A DNA stretch of 64,000 bases from Acheta domesticus (taxonomy: Eukaryota > Arthropoda > Insecta > Orthoptera > Gryllidae). The DNA lies in contig JAHLJT010000631.1 in NCBI GenBank assembly GCA_031308135.1, positions 30,772,271 through 30,836,270 on the forward strand, read 5' to 3'. The notes beneath the pieces are model-generated. The model was not told the origin of the DNA, ran no database searches, and worked only from the letters and a program-made list of their open reading frames with translations. Below are positions 63,893-64,000 of the stretch, piece by piece. The position numbers were made by a program, and so were the translations under genes. Every line of letters begins with the position of its first letter. Position 1 is the stretch's first letter.

Positions 63893-64000
63893 GGAGTTTT
63901 TGCCACCTCGAACGGTAAGCACTATCGATCTGTTGCTCATGCGCAGTTAAAGTTTCGCATCACTTTAGTGCATCTGCGCATGCGCAGAAGATCGATGGTA
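63893..64000. mobile_element. Third copy of the GCGCATGCGC MITE, cut by the window end
   Basis: It begins AGGGAGTTTTTGCCACCTCG, continues CACTATCGATCT and reaches CTGCGCATGCGCAGAAGATC. The right arm is only partly inside the window. It lies directly beside the palindromic element at 63655-63890. Confidence 0.6.

Noticed and set aside
1..64000. CRISPR arrays, operons, ribosome binding sites or other prokaryotic features
   Set aside because: The window is clearly eukaryotic; regular repeats here are minisatellites without unique spacers, and no long intronless genes exist.

Overview
This window is nuclear DNA of an insect, most likely a hemimetabolous species with a large, repeat-rich genome; the species itself cannot be named from the sequence. 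The reasons are spliced exons with GT-AG borders, a 5'-truncated Jockey-type LINE with a perfect 12-bp target duplication, at least two families of tRNA-derived SINEs, several families of DNA-transposon derivatives, and many micro- and minisatellites. The only recognisable host gene encodes an arthropod-type lipid-binding protein. The background is AT-rich and is interrupted by short, sharply GC/CpG-rich islands. Some islands are exons; others look like promoter islands or simple-sequence tracts.

The firm gene is on the minus strand from about 58.17 kb down to 45.64 kb. It has four consecutive phase-0 coding exons (303, 381, 234 and 96 bp) with clean splice borders. Together they give the C-terminal 310 residues of a protein that I read as a tandem group-7-allergen-like (Grp7/JHBP-related, TULIP-fold) protein. 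Exon 1 is the second half of one domain, exons 2 and 3 form a complete second domain, and exon 4 is a charged helical tail with the stop codon. The amino-terminal exons are not visible between 58.17 kb and the window end. On the plus strand a CpG-rich candidate first coding exon ends at a perfect GTGAGT donor at 8357. Two weaker plus-strand candidates are an exon at 54731-54925 and a small signal-peptide-like reading frame at 40390-40662.

Layout: 0-7 kb holds CpG patches, ATT microsatellites, a LINE fragment, a Tc1/mariner-type MITE, a dispersed 400-bp repeat pair and a hAT-like MITE. 7-9.3 kb holds the candidate exon, with an old duplication upstream and tandem copies of its donor region downstream. 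9.3-24 kb holds MITEs, a 28-bp tandem repeat, a hammerhead-like Penelope terminus, the Jockey insertion, a TA tract, a CA-type tract and hAT elements. 24-36.6 kb has three large GC-rich simple-sequence islands and SINEs. 36.6-45.6 kb is mostly anonymous. 45.6-58.2 kb is the Grp7-like gene with repeat-laden introns. 58.2-64 kb is a large palindrome, more MITEs, SINEs and a pair of hammerhead-like repeats.

The most unusual theme is that tandem repeats sit exactly on 5' splice sites. The donor of the candidate exon at 8.36 kb, and the donors of exons 1 and 2 of the Grp7-like gene, are each part of a tandemly duplicated unit, so extra donor sequences lie next to the real ones. Exon 3 is followed by a roughly 15-bp G-rich minisatellite whose units each carry AGGT. 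The acceptor sides are odd too: a (TG)n tract is the pyrimidine tract of exon 3, and a 780-bp palindrome ends 10 bp from the acceptor of exon 1.
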